Part shown: one piece after another, positions 1 to 9,214 of the stretch | Layout of the letters: every line of letters starts with the position of its first letter | Numbering within the stretch: the first letter of the stretch is position 1 | Assembly: GCF_000743575.1 (NCBI RefSeq) | Contig: NZ_JQGC01000001.1 | Location: 1-64,000 of the forward strand | Direction of reading: 5' to 3' | Source of the DNA: Devosia riboflavina | GTDB lineage: Bacteria; Pseudomonadota; Alphaproteobacteria; Rhizobiales; Devosiaceae | Length of the DNA: 64,000 nt | The notes under the pieces: model-generated | The model's database searches: none | What the model was told of the DNA's origin: nothing | The model's input: the letters and a program-made list of their open reading frames with translations, nothing else | Translations under genes and position numbers: made by a program

Positions 1-149
1 GCTTGCACATACCTCTTGACGGCCAGGCGATTAGACGACCCGCTCCGCGGGAGGGGAGCGCGCTGCTGGTTCAGCGTCATCGTTTAGGCCTTTGAGCGGC
101 TAAGGTCGCAGTCGGATCATGGAGTTTCTTTCAACGAGAGGAACTCCCC

Positions 150-1055
150 ATGGTTACGTCACCGGCCATTTCACCGGTATCGCCGCTTCGCCAGCGCATG
201 CAGCAGGACATGCTGATGCGCGGCCTGGGCGTCCACACCCAGCATGATTATGTCCGTCACGTCCGGCGCTTTGCCGCTTTTCTGGGGCAGAGCCCTGATG
301 TGGCCACGGCAGACGATCTCCGTCGCTATCAACTTTTTCAGCATGAAAACGGCGTCAGTCCCTCGACGATCAATGGTGCCGTCTCGGCCTTGCGCTTCCT
401 GTTCGAGGTAACGCTGAAGCGGCGAGATCTGTCGCGCGCCCTGGTGATTACCCGCTATCAGCGCCAGCTGCCCGACGTGCTCAGCGTGGAGGAAGCAGGT
501 CGATTGCTCCAGGCAGCGCCGGGCATCAAGTACAAGGCGGCGCTCGGGGTCGCCTATGGCGCCGGATTACGCGTCTCCGAAGTGGCGCATCTCAAGATCG
601 ACGATATCGACAGCGCCCGTATGCTGATCCGGGTCGAGCAGGGCAAGGGGCGCAAGGATCGTAACGCCATGCTCTCGCCCCAACTGCTGGAGCTGCTGCG
701 CCTGTGGTGGCGCGAGGGCAAGCGAACTGGCGTCATGCTGCCCCATGGCTGGCTGTTTCCGGGGCGCTGGCGCACCGATCCGATCTCGTCGCGACAACTG
801 CATCGCGCGGTGCAGGAGGCGGCCGAGGTCGCCGGCATCCGCAAGAAGGTCAGCCCGCATACCTTGCGGCACAGCTTTGCCACGCACCTCTTGGAGCAGG
901 ATGTCGATATCCGGGTCATCCAGGTGCTGCTCGGCCACTCCAAGCTTGAGACGACCGCGCTCTACACCAAGGTCTCGACCCGCACGATCCAGGCGGTGGC
1001 CAGTCCGCTCGACCGGTTGATGGCCCTGATGGAGGACAAGCCTCCGCCCGCCTGA
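150..1055 (+). CDS. Tyrosine recombinase/integrase of an IS91-type element
   Basis: This 301-residue site-specific recombinase cuts and rejoins DNA through a tyrosine-DNA intermediate. An N-terminal SAM-like core-binding domain (about 15-95) is followed by the catalytic domain (about 105-290). The catalytic set is visible: R141 in GAGLRVSEV, K166 in GKGRKD, H237-x-x-R240 in PHTLRHSF, H263 in LLGHS and the nucleophile Y272 in ALYTK. Length is normal for the XerC/D-like group. The ATG at 150 follows a GAGAGGAAC ribosome-binding site. The gene stops 4 bp before the IS91 transposase, and this pairing is common in alphaproteobacterial IS91 elements, where the recombinase is thought to be an accessory gene. 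It appears intact. Its exact role in transposition is not known. Confidence 0.9.
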   Translation: MVTSPAISPVSPLRQRMQQDMLMRGLGVHTQHDYVRHVRRFAAFLGQSPDVATADDLRRYQLFQHENGVSPSTINGAVSALRFLFEVTLKRRDLSRALVITRYQRQLPDVLSVEEAGRLLQAAPGIKYKAALGVAYGAGLRVSEVAHLKIDDIDSARMLIRVEQGKGRKDRNAMLSPQLLELLRLWWREGKRTGVMLPHGWLFPGRWRTDPISSRQLHRAVQEAAEVAGIRKKVSPHTLRHSFATHLLEQDVDIRVIQVLLGHSKLETTALYTKVSTRTIQAVASPLDRLMALMEDKPPPA

Positions 1056-1059
1056 CCCG

Positions 1060-2247
1060 GTGCGCTCCACTATCGAGGTTGCCGATATCTTTCGCTCTGC
1101 CGGCCCTGCTTATCGGCTCGCCCATGCCGGGCATTTGAGCCTCAGCCAGCTCAAGGTGATGTCGGCGATCGAGACCTGTCGCACTGCTGCTCTGGGCGGT
1201 CACGTCGAAGCCTGTTCCGACTGCGGGCATCAGCGGATCGCCTACAACTCCTGTCGCAACCGGCACTGTCCACGGTGCCAGGGCGCGGCGGCACGCACAT
1301 GGTTGGAGGCCCAGGAGGCCAATCTCCTGCCGGTCGGCTACTTCCACGTCGTGTTCACGCTACCCGCTCAGGTCGCCGACATCGCCTTCCACAACAAGGC
1401 GCTGATTTACGACCTGCTGTTCAAGGCGGCGTCTGAGACCATGCTGACGATTGCCGCCGACCCAAAACACCTGGGCGCCCGCATCGGCATTACCGCCGTG
1501 CTCCACACCTGGGGTTCGGCCATGACTCATCATCCGCATATCCACATGATCGTGCCCGGTGGCGGCATCACACCGGATGGTCGGTGGATATCATCGCGGC
1601 CAGCCTTCCTGTTGCCGGTCAGGGTGCTGGGGGCGCTGTTCCGCCGGTTGTTCCTGAGCAGGCTGCTCGAGCTGCATAATGCTGGGAAGCTCAACTTCTT
1701 CGGCAAGCTGGCAGGGCTCAGCGATCGCCGTGCCTTCCAGCGTCATTTCGCGCCGGTCGGCAAGAAGCGCTGGGTGGTCTATGCCAAAGCGCCCTTTGCA
1801 GGGCCTGAGGCGGTGCTCGCTTATCTCTCCCGCTACACCCACCGGGTCGCGATCTCGAGCAGCCGCCTCATTGCCTTCGACGGCAATGAGGTCACCTTCC
1901 GCTACAAGGATTATCGCCGCAGCGGCGCCAACCGGCAGCAGATCATGACCCTGGCCGCCGACGAGTTCATCCGCCGCTTCCTGATCCACGTCCTGCCGCG
2001 TGGGTTCCACCGCATCCGGCACTACGGCCTGCTCGCCAGCTCCGCCCGCAAGGACTGCCTCGCCAAGGCCCGCGACATGCTGGGGGTGGCGCCGACGACG
2101 GACGAACCGCACGCCCCCGAGACCGCTCCAGATCCGCGCCCGCCTTGTCCTTGCTGCGGCGGCACCATGGTGATCATCGAGACCTTTGCGCCCTGGTGCC
2201 GGCCGCGAGCGCCGCCAACCCGGGAGACCGTCCATGACCCGGCATGA
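1060..2247 (+). CDS. IS91-family rolling-circle transposase (HUH/Y2)
   Basis: This 395-residue protein is the element's transposase, a single-strand endonuclease of the HUH superfamily. The N-terminal zinc-binding region has paired cysteines near residues 52/55 and 70/73 (motif CPRC). The HUH motif is H160-I-H162 within HHPHIHMIVPGGG. The two candidate catalytic tyrosines are Y255 and Y259 in YLSRYTHR, typical of Y2 IS91 transposases. A C-terminal CPCCGG motif (about residue 365) may bind a further zinc. Translation probably starts at a GTG 4 bp after the recombinase stop, suggesting coupling. The frame is full length with no internal stop, so the copy may be active. Confidence 0.92.
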   Translation: MRSTIEVADIFRSAGPAYRLAHAGHLSLSQLKVMSAIETCRTAALGGHVEACSDCGHQRIAYNSCRNRHCPRCQGAAARTWLEAQEANLLPVGYFHVVFTLPAQVADIAFHNKALIYDLLFKAASETMLTIAADPKHLGARIGITAVLHTWGSAMTHHPHIHMIVPGGGITPDGRWISSRPAFLLPVRVLGALFRRLFLSRLLELHNAGKLNFFGKLAGLSDRRAFQRHFAPVGKKRWVVYAKAPFAGPEAVLAYLSRYTHRVAISSSRLIAFDGNEVTFRYKDYRRSGANRQQIMTLAADEFIRRFLIHVLPRGFHRIRHYGLLASSARKDCLAKARDMLGVAPTTDEPHAPETAPDPRPPCPCCGGTMVIIETFAPWCRPRAPPTRETVHDPA

Positions 2248-2606
2248 TCCGACTGGTCCAACGGCTGCGCCACATCGTGGGCCGACGGGATGGTTCGCGC
2301 CAGGCGCCACGTCGACCATCATCATACACGCCAATCTCAGCAACACCGTCACCGCTGAGGCTCAAAGGCTGCCCGGACGACGTTCAACAGGCAGGTGCGC
2401 CACGCCATATGCCGCTGCCCGCAGCAGGACTTCGGTCAGGTCAAATCAGAAAACCCCATAGCCCAGTGCATGCGGACCGCGGGTTCCTGCATGGGTGGCT
2501 TTCGTACGCAAAACAGCGCCCGAAACCCTTCACCATCTCGGAAGCTCAGCGCTAACTGATCAATACCCAAAAGCTGCCATCAGTGACGAAGATAAACCTA
2601 AACGCC
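2248..2606. other. Intergenic, probably includes the right end of the IS91 element
   Basis: This stretch of 359 bases separates the transposase from the convergent DUF3644 gene. Short open frames occur on both strands but none has a recognisable ribosome-binding site or protein similarity. The IS91 right terminus should lie here, but I cannot place it without a second copy for comparison. Confidence 0.4.
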
Positions 2607-3797
2607 TCAGAGCTTCACGGCCCTGATTTTCTGGTAGACCTCTGGGTCATTAACCGCGGCCACAAGCTTCTCCACCCACTCGGGTGAATATGCATACGCT
2701 TTGTAAACCGGGTGGTAGATGCAGTGAGTCTTGTCGGTGTTTTCTGGCTGAGGAGCGCCATTCTTCGGCCGCACGTTGAAGTGCCGCATTGCCTGCAGAT
2801 GCGTGTGCGACGTGAAGTGTTTCTTGGTCTTTGTTGCGACCTGTTTGACGACCTTCCCCGGCTTTAGCGGATAGAGGTCATCCGAGATGACCTTCTTGGC
2901 CAAAACGTTATGGATTTCCTTTCCCTCAGCCGATATTGGGTTGACGAACTGGATGTGGGCTTTGGACTTCGGGGCGGCGCTGAGGGTGTATACGACCTGA
3001 AACTGGAACTCGATGTTATTCAGCTGCTCCGGCGTCATTCCATCAGTGATGAGAGCATCAATGGCGTTGATGTCAACGGGGAGCTCGTACTGGTTGAGCG
3101 TTGTCACCTGTTCGAGGTTCATGCTTGCGAACTGTAATGCAAACGAGAGCTCGCTTGCGAGGGTCAGCTCCTTTCCGAATAGCTCGCATAGGGCCTTGTC
3201 AAAGTTCAGACAGCACGCTTGGAAAATCCCGAGCCACTTCTGATCGGCCTTGCCCAAGAGGTGGTGCTCTACCTTATCCCGCAGCACCTTCAGCGCCCGC
3301 AGATTCTGCCGCACTCCGTCCGGCAGCGGGCAGTCTGCCCGCTCCACTAACTCGCTTAGCGGCTTAGAGAATCCGTCGGCATTTATGAGTTCCACCGTCG
3401 TATTGCGTGAGTGCCACTCATGCATGAGGTAGGTCCACGCTACGTTCGCCAACATCGTGAACACCTCGGTTTTAAACCTGAGAGCAGCACTGTTGAACAC
3501 TTGGACTGCGAGGATCATGGCCTCGCGGGCACGTATGAGCCGCTCGTCATCGTATCGGTTGAGACCAGTCTGCTGATCGTACGACTTCTTCTTCAGGAGG
3601 AAGAACGCAACCTCATCTCCGGACGCCGACTCCTGCTCGGCGTTCTTTTTGACGCCGGTTATGCGTCCGCTGTTAATGGTCGCCTTTCGACCAACGTTGA
3701 TGAGGGCTTGTATGTCCTGATTGCGCCACTTCTGCGCAAGTAGCGCTTTGGCAACACGTTTTTCCTCAGGTGTCAGTGACACGGCGTTCTTTGCCAA
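2607..3797 (-). CDS. DUF3644-family protein with N-terminal helix-turn-helix
   Basis: This 396-residue protein matches the DUF3644 family as I recall it. The N-terminal stretch (about 8-50, with WRNQDIQALIN and GRKATINSGRI) looks like a DNA-binding helix-turn-helix. It is followed by a helical DUF3644 region (about 80-220) with YDDERLIRAREAMILAV and a conserved RDKVEHHLLG. The R-x4-6-H arrangement in RDKVEHH is reminiscent of HEPN-type RNases, but that is inference. The start appears to be TTG at 3797, preceded by GGGGGCGAG; no ATG lies near the N-terminus. Family members occur mostly in accessory islands and their function is unknown. By eye the gene is less GC-rich than its neighbours, which suits recent transfer. 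Confidence 0.75.
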   Translation of the reverse strand: MAKNAVSLTPEEKRVAKALLAQKWRNQDIQALINVGRKATINSGRITGVKKNAEQESASGDEVAFFLLKKKSYDQQTGLNRYDDERLIRAREAMILAVQVFNSAALRFKTEVFTMLANVAWTYLMHEWHSRNTTVELINADGFSKPLSELVERADCPLPDGVRQNLRALKVLRDKVEHHLLGKADQKWLGIFQACCLNFDKALCELFGKELTLASELSFALQFASMNLEQVTTLNQYELPVDINAIDALITDGMTPEQLNNIEFQFQVVYTLSAAPKSKAHIQFVNPISAEGKEIHNVLAKKVISDDLYPLKPGKVVKQVATKTKKHFTSHTHLQAMRHFNVRPKNGAPQPENTDKTHCIYHPVYKAYAYSPEWVEKLVAAVNDPEVYQKIRAVKL

Positions 3798-4208
3798 ACT
3801 CGCCCCCAGACAATCGGCAGATCACTGCATCAATACTACCCAAAACTGACCGTCTGAAAACCACCCCGTTTTTTTGGGACGCTGGCAAAACACTGAGCGG
3901 ACCGACCGCTTTCAGGATTTCAAAAGGCCTGCCCGAACGGCAGAAATGGGGCGCGTTGCTGCCCGTCCGCTGCTAGAAGGTCACCACGCCGAGCATTTGT
4001 GGATCCGCCTCCGAACAATATCAGCGCATAGCCACCGGCATGCCGAACGGTGTCTGCACCGTCTACTGGGCCTGCTTCTGACTCCATCGTGTTCCAACGT
4101 GTACAATAGGGGCCAATATCTTCGCCCGTAGCAACGTCAAGTGCGCGCTCCTAGGGATCCACAAGCCGCGTGGTGGCACCTCAGCACCACCGTCAGTCAC
4201 CATGCGGC
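3798..4208. other. Intergenic region, no supported gene
   Basis: Between the DUF3644 gene and the next plus-strand gene there is a T-tract near 3869-3877 and a few short frames without ribosome-binding sites. It should contain the divergent promoters. I recognise no coding sequence or repeat. Confidence 0.35.
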
Positions 4209-4922
4209 ATGCCTACGAATCTCAACCGCGCCGATTTTGTGCTGATCGACCACCTGCAGGCGGCATGGGCTCGCGCGGGCCGGGAAAACCTGGACCCGTA
4301 TCTGTCGGTCGAGCGCGAAAAACGCGTCTTTCCGCTGATCTGCCAGTTCGACCCGACAGAGGGTCAATACCACAGCTGGCTGTCTCACTGGCGCCGCCGG
4401 CTCTGGGACCAAAGAGGTTTTCGGACGAGCGTGGACCTCATGCAGCTGGAAGACGTCCGGCGGGCACTGGCTCGATTCCATGACCTCAAGGACCGGCTGC
4501 CCGTCGAGCAGCGCGATATCGGCCAGTACCGAACGGTCGATGACTTACGGTCAATCATTCCGACACGCATTGCAGAATCCCAGCGTCGGAAAGAACGCGA
4601 AAGCCTCAAGGCCGAGGCCTATCGCCAATCCGAAATTCTCTACCGCGATGGCAAATGGATGGTGGTGCGGTTGAAGGGTTTTGCCGCAGCCCGCTTCTGG
4701 GGACTGGGCACAAAATGGTGCACGACCAGTGCCGAACACATCTACCTCAGCTACGCCGGCAAAGGTGACCTCGTTGTCTTCCTGACGCCACACGGAAAAT
4801 ACCAACTCGCCCCCGCCAGCACAATGTTTCGAGATGAGCGCGACGACCCGATCGACGTGAGGATTTTCCGTGGCGCGCCGCCAGCGTTCATGAGCTTGGT
4901 GGGCAGTCATCTGGGCCGATGA
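4209..4922 (+). CDS. Hypothetical protein with GTKWCTT motif
   Basis: I do not recognise a named function. From the ATG at 4209 the protein has 237 residues; an in-frame GTG at 4170 would add 13. The N-terminal half is charged and helical (R/E/K-rich around 115-140). The C-terminal part contains WMVVRLKGFAAARFWGLGTKWCTT (motif core at 167-173), then Y-x-GKGDLVVFLTPHGKYQL. A W-C-T motif after GT, followed by a beta-rich stretch, recurs in phage and plasmid proteins of unknown role, so this is likely a cargo or phage-derived gene. It stands alone: the neighbours on both sides are over 340 bases away. Expression is not certain. Confidence 0.6.
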   Translation: MPTNLNRADFVLIDHLQAAWARAGRENLDPYLSVEREKRVFPLICQFDPTEGQYHSWLSHWRRRLWDQRGFRTSVDLMQLEDVRRALARFHDLKDRLPVEQRDIGQYRTVDDLRSIIPTRIAESQRRKERESLKAEAYRQSEILYRDGKWMVVRLKGFAAARFWGLGTKWCTTSAEHIYLSYAGKGDLVVFLTPHGKYQLAPASTMFRDERDDPIDVRIFRGAPPAFMSLVGSHLGR

Positions 4923-5270
4923 CGGGACGAGACAATGCCCAATAGTAGAGACCTATAGGTATGGAGAGGCTGACCAGGCGCTGAGCGCTGCCGATCAATT
5001 TGGACCGGCGCAAAGCCGAAAACCAGTTCCCTTCCGTGCCTTAATCTATTCTCCACCTGGTGCGTTCGGCGGTCCGGAACCAAAAATTAACTACGATTTA
5101 CGCTGGCGCAGAATGGGGATTGCCAAGCCGAAACGGATCCGGCAGCGTTTTGCGACGATGTCAATTCCGGCGTCGAAACGGTTGGAACCGCCCTCTGCAA
5201 AGGGCGGCCGACGGAAGGTCTGCAAACCCGCCGTCGACCTGACCGACATCATACTGATTGGACCAGTACA
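4923..5270. other. Intergenic region upstream of the GIY-YIG/AAA module
   Basis: This stretch of 348 bases has no supported gene. It must carry the promoter of the 5271-9510 module. AT-rich patches occur near 5040-5050 and 5083-5103, but I cannot assign a -35/-10 pair with confidence. Confidence 0.35.
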
Positions 5271-6566
5271 ATGAAGGCTAATGCCACTTCTAGCGGCCGC
5301 ATGGCTGCATGCAACCCCAATTCCCCAACATCCGATCTGCCCGCATCGGGCCGCACCGATCTTTCGCATCCCGGACTGATCAGCCATCCGACGCTGACGC
5401 CCAGTGTCCAGGTGCAGATCCTGTCCGCGGTCGATGCGACTGGCTCGGCCAGCATCAGCGACATCATCGCCGAGCTCCCGGGACATGACGATCCGGTTAG
5501 CGCCGTGTTTGCTCTCGTCGCTGCCGGCGCCCTGGTGGTGCTATCGGAAGGCATCATCGATGCCCACACGGTCTTGGCCCGGCGGCTGCCGTCTGACCAA
5601 TCCGGTGACCTCGTCCCGGTTGACCCAGCTCCTTCACCAGCCCCTTCGCGCGAAAGCCTGGAAGACCAGCTCGCCGCTGTGCAGTGGACCGACTTTGTGG
5701 CTGACGCCGAGGCTGAGCTGCCGCCAGAATTGGTTCAGGTCCCAGCTTCGTCACTGCAGCCGCGGATCCTTCGTGGCTCCGGCAGGCATCGCGCTGCCTT
5801 CAAATATGCGCCCGGGCTGCAGCAGCCTGGTGTCTATATCCAGCTCTGCGGCTCGGAAGCTTACGTTGGCTTTGGCGGCGATGTCGGGTTCCGAATCGCC
5901 ATGGGCAAACAGATGGATGCTTTGCCTGACACCATCTTGGTGATCACTGACGCGAACAATAGTTTGAGTGAAGAAGACGTGCTCGCCCTCGAACGCATTC
6001 TTTGGGCCTATGTATCGGACGATGCCGACTTCACTGTCGTCAACAAACAGCCCGACGGGGCCCCGATCAGCGTCGAACGCTACGATCAGCTTGTCCAGTT
6101 CACTGCGCAGGTGGTTCTCGCATTACGCCAAGGCGGCATCATGTTCCTCGAGGGTTCGGTGCGTCAGCGCTTGGCCGGTCCACGCGCGGAACCCGATCGC
6201 CTCGGAGCGGTCCGTCCCCTTGATTCCATTCCCGAAGGCCGGGTGATGGAACTCAACTATCGCGGTCTGACGGCTTTGGCCGCAGAGCGTGATGACGGGA
6301 CCTGGTTGCTGCTGCGGGGCAGCGACGTGCGCATCGACACGGTAAAATCTGCCTCAGCCAATGCGTCGTTCCAGCGCGCGGCATGGCTTCATTCGGGATT
6401 GCTGGAGCTAGCCGAGGATGGCAGCTGCTATGTCCTGATGCGCGACGTTGTCTTTTCCTCCGGCAGCGCCGTCGGCCACTTCGTCTCGGGCAGCAAAGGT
6501 TTTGGCCTGAGCTGTTGGCAGCCGATAGACCCGGACGACTGTGAGATCGACGCGCTCGCTCTTTAG
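5271..6566 (+). CDS. Winged-helix/GIY-YIG nuclease-like protein with C-terminal DUF4357
   Basis: This 431-residue protein has three visible parts. Residues about 42-105 look like a winged helix (LTPSVQVQILSAVD, SISDIIAEL, ALVAAGALVVL). Residues about 185-290 fit a GIY-YIG nuclease fold: GVYI at 187-190, YVG at 198-200, R208, E241 in LERIL and N258 in VVNKQ, which correspond in order to the GIY, YIG, Arg, Glu and Asn catalytic positions. Residues about 325-420 resemble DUF4357 (TWLLLRGSDVR, then VVFSSGSAVGHFVSGS), a domain known to follow GIY-YIG domains in bacterial proteins. It is probably a DNA-cutting or DNA-binding protein. It heads a plus-strand module with an AAA protease 84 bp downstream. 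The ATG at 5271 has only a weak ribosome-binding site; the ATG at 5301 is an alternative. Target and function are unknown. Confidence 0.65.
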   Translation: MKANATSSGRMAACNPNSPTSDLPASGRTDLSHPGLISHPTLTPSVQVQILSAVDATGSASISDIIAELPGHDDPVSAVFALVAAGALVVLSEGIIDAHTVLARRLPSDQSGDLVPVDPAPSPAPSRESLEDQLAAVQWTDFVADAEAELPPELVQVPASSLQPRILRGSGRHRAAFKYAPGLQQPGVYIQLCGSEAYVGFGGDVGFRIAMGKQMDALPDTILVITDANNSLSEEDVLALERILWAYVSDDADFTVVNKQPDGAPISVERYDQLVQFTAQVVLALRQGGIMFLEGSVRQRLAGPRAEPDRLGAVRPLDSIPEGRVMELNYRGLTALAAERDDGTWLLLRGSDVRIDTVKSASANASFQRAAWLHSGLLELAEDGSCYVLMRDVVFSSGSAVGHFVSGSKGFGLSCWQPIDPDDCEIDALAL

Positions 6567-6650
6567 AGCGCGTCCCACACTCCGCCTCCCACACCTTTCC
6601 TCATTTTCTGTTCAAGGCGCGGCTTCGGCCGCCGCCGACGGAGAACACGC

Positions 6651-8612
6651 ATGTCTCTTTCCGCTCTCAACCGCAAGTCCCGCAAGGACACCGGCAAGAC
6701 CAGTGCCGGATCCGAACCCGTCACAACGCCACGGGAACTCGAACGTCCCGGTGAGGCTTTGGGCCGGCTCCTACTCGACAGGGCTCTTACGCCCAAGCTG
6801 CGCCGGCTGTTCAAGTCTGCGGCCAAGCTCATCATCATCAAGACCAAGGATGAAGCCACCGCCCGGCTGCTCGACACTTACATCGCGTCCCAGGATGGGA
6901 ACGTGGTCGTCGAAGCCTATTGCGAGCCGCCGCGCCCGGGGAAATCGCAGGACCTTAATGGCCGGCACGAACTGGCCAAACTGCAATGGGGGCGAACAGT
7001 CATCCTGATCTCCCCGGATCCAGAGCGCGTGCTTGTGCCAGAGGCTTTGGTTGGTGCGGATGTCATCATTACTGTCCCACCGCCGAACTTGGCGGTGGTC
7101 CGGCAGACTATCCGGTCGGTCACGGGACAGCCCGTCCGAGGTCTGCATCGCGCCGACATCGAAGGCTTGGGCGTTGAAAATTTTGTCACTGCCATTCGCC
7201 CTCTGCTCTCGGCGCGAGAATGCGTGTTCAATCTACGCCGGGCGTCCAAGGCTCTGCGCAAGGACGTCGGCGCCGCGATTACGGTTACCCTTGGGGACCT
7301 GGCCATGACCCGATCTGTCTCTGCCTGGGCCCTCGAGACGCTGGACCTCATGGAAAAGGTGGAAGAGGGAAAGCTCAAGTCAACGAGCTTGATCCATGGC
7401 TGCCTGGAAGGTCCGCCGGGCACGGGCAAGACCACACTGGCCCAAGCTGTGGCCGGTTCGGCCGGCTGGACGTTCGTGCGGACATCCGTTGGCGAATGGT
7501 TTGCGAGTTCCGGCGGACATCTGGGTGATGTCATTCGCGCAGCCCGCCGGTTTTTTGACGAAATCGCGCTGGCCACCACGCCGGTCGTCGGTCTGATCGA
7601 CGAGATCGACAGTTTGCCTAACCGCGCCGCCATGGATGAAAAGGACAGCCAGTGGTGGACGCCCGTCGTCACTTTCGTTCTCACAGAGATCGACAAGCTG
7701 CGGCATGCTGGAAAGCCCATCCTGCTGCTCGGCGCGACCAATCATTTTGAAAAGCTGGACGGGGCCCTTATCCGTCCCGGCCGGCTGGAGCGGCGGGTTC
7801 CGGTTCTTTTGCCCGATTCCATGGACCGGCAGCGGCTGTTTGCCTGTTTCCTTGGGGACAGGCTGCCGACATCCGCAGTAGTCCAGCTGGCGCGGCTGGC
7901 AATTGGTGCCAGCCCGGCGCGCATCAAGAGCTGGTGTGAAACTGCCGTGGCACGGGCCCAAAAAGCGGGGCGCCCTCTGGTCCTGCGCGACGTTTTGGAC
8001 CTGGTCGCGCCGCCCGATGGCCGATCGCCGCACAAGGACCGTGCAATAGCCCTACATGAGGCCGGGCACGCTGTGGTTGCCATTGAACTGGGGCTGCCTG
8101 TCCAGGAAGTGTCCATCCTGAGCATGGGCGCCATTGGCGGCTATGTGACCACCGGTGATGGCGATACCTCCCTTCTCACCCGAGAACAGATCGAGCGCAC
8201 CGGCACAATGATGCTGGGCGGTCGGGCTGCCGACGAAGCTCTGGGCCCTGGAGGCCATGCCGGGGCAGCGGCAGACCTTGAAAGCGTCAACAGCCTATTG
8301 CGCTCGGCGATGCTGGACTTCGGGCTCTATGGTTCACTGCGAACGGCGAAGAACACCGACTATCGGGATTTTAAGAATGGTGTTCCTCTCGCCGTGGTCA
8401 TCGACATCGAACTCAACCGCTTCCTCAAGCGCGCGACCGAGATCGTCATCCGGCGCCAGACCGACATTGCCCGCCTTGTCGACGTGCTGCTCGATGAACG
8501 GGTCATTACCGGCGAGCGTCTCGACGAAATCCTCGGTGCTTCCGAGAGCGCCCAACCCGATCTGCCACCTGACCATGACGAGCCCCTGGCTTTGGCGGAG
8601 GCCGCATCATGA
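6651..8612 (+). CDS. Soluble AAA ATPase with FtsH-like M41 zinc protease domain
   Basis: This 653-residue protein joins a non-FtsH N-terminal domain (about 30-205) to an AAA module and a peptidase M41 domain. AAA features: Walker A GPPGTGKT at 254-261, Walker B VVGLIDEID at 312-320, sensor-1 asparagine in GATN (364), and arginine fingers in RPGRLERR (375-382). The protease has HEAGH at 469-473 and a likely third zinc ligand D542 in AAADLESV. FtsH is membrane anchored; this protein has no transmembrane segment, so it should act in the cytoplasm. The N-terminal domain presumably replaces the anchor for substrate choice. It overlaps the next gene by 4 bp (ATGA), showing an operon. Both catalytic centres look intact. 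Substrate unknown. Confidence 0.85.
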   Translation: MSLSALNRKSRKDTGKTSAGSEPVTTPRELERPGEALGRLLLDRALTPKLRRLFKSAAKLIIIKTKDEATARLLDTYIASQDGNVVVEAYCEPPRPGKSQDLNGRHELAKLQWGRTVILISPDPERVLVPEALVGADVIITVPPPNLAVVRQTIRSVTGQPVRGLHRADIEGLGVENFVTAIRPLLSARECVFNLRRASKALRKDVGAAITVTLGDLAMTRSVSAWALETLDLMEKVEEGKLKSTSLIHGCLEGPPGTGKTTLAQAVAGSAGWTFVRTSVGEWFASSGGHLGDVIRAARRFFDEIALATTPVVGLIDEIDSLPNRAAMDEKDSQWWTPVVTFVLTEIDKLRHAGKPILLLGATNHFEKLDGALIRPGRLERRVPVLLPDSMDRQRLFACFLGDRLPTSAVVQLARLAIGASPARIKSWCETAVARAQKAGRPLVLRDVLDLVAPPDGRSPHKDRAIALHEAGHAVVAIELGLPVQEVSILSMGAIGGYVTTGDGDTSLLTREQIERTGTMMLGGRAADEALGPGGHAGAAADLESVNSLLRSAMLDFGLYGSLRTAKNTDYRDFKNGVPLAVVIDIELNRFLKRATEIVIRRQTDIARLVDVLLDERVITGERLDEILGASESAQPDLPPDHDEPLALAEAAS

Positions 8613-9214
8613 GTATCGCCGCAGAAACCAAAGCCTTGATCGAAGCCTGTCTTGCTGGGGATCCCGCTCTTGCATCCCTGGCGGTGGTGGGGACCGCTCC
8701 TGACACCTTGTCTGCGCATATCGCGCCAGGCCGCCCGCTTAATGCGATTGGTGGATCGAGCTTCTCCCCTCATCCGCCCTTCCTCCGCGAGACCGTGGTA
8801 GAATTGGTTGTGCGCATGCAGCGGCTCCGCTGGACTCGATCTCTGCCGTACAATCCCAAGGGGTGGCCCCCAGAAGATCGAGACTTGCAGGCGCTTCACA
8901 GGAAGCACGACAAGGCAGTTGTTGGCTTTGAATGCGGCCCTGGCTGGACCGATCTCTTGGACGCCAGTTTTGTCTGGCTGCACGAGATCGCACCGGACAG
9001 GGATTGGGCACCGACGCAGATCAAGGAAAAGTTTGGGACGCTGAGGTTCTATTGGTATGGCGACCTGCCTGACCTTGGCGACGAAATCATCTCAGTGGCC
9101 GAAAACGTGTCCAGCCATATCTGCGAAGTGTGCGGTGCCCAGGGTCACCTGCGCAAGGACATCGGCTGGTGGAGCGTGCGTTGCCGTGAGCACGCCAAGG
9201 AGGCCTGGTCATGA
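8609..9214 (+). CDS. Hypothetical protein with C-terminal CxxC...CxxH zinc-finger motif
   Basis: This 201-residue protein belongs to a family I have seen in phages and islands without a known function. The middle carries GPGWTDLLDASFVWL and IKEKFGTLRFYW. The C-terminus has C172-x2-C175 and C192-x2-H195 (HICEVCG ... VRCREH), a probable zinc site. It overlaps the AAA protease stop by 4 bp and the next start by 4 bp, so it is translationally coupled within the same operon. It could be an adaptor or a nucleic-acid-binding partner of the protease; that is inference from position only. Confidence 0.7.
   Translation: MSIAAETKALIEACLAGDPALASLAVVGTAPDTLSAHIAPGRPLNAIGGSSFSPHPPFLRETVVELVVRMQRLRWTRSLPYNPKGWPPEDRDLQALHRKHDKAVVGFECGPGWTDLLDASFVWLHEIAPDRDWAPTQIKEKFGTLRFYWYGDLPDLGDEIISVAENVSSHICEVCGAQGHLRKDIGWWSVRCREHAKEAWS

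Larger units (their letters stand above)
1..2247 (+). mobile_element. IS91-family element with accessory tyrosine recombinase (ends not defined)
   Basis: Two adjacent plus-strand genes, a tyrosine recombinase and an HUH/Y2 transposase, separated by 4 bp, form the core known for many alphaproteobacterial IS91-family elements. IS91 elements move by rolling-circle transposition and lack terminal inverted repeats, so the ends cannot be read directly. The 149 bases before the first gene contain a short GC-rich hairpin (CCCGC/GCGGG around 38-51) that could belong to the left end. The right end lies somewhere in 2248-2606. The left end may lie outside the window. Confidence 0.75.
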
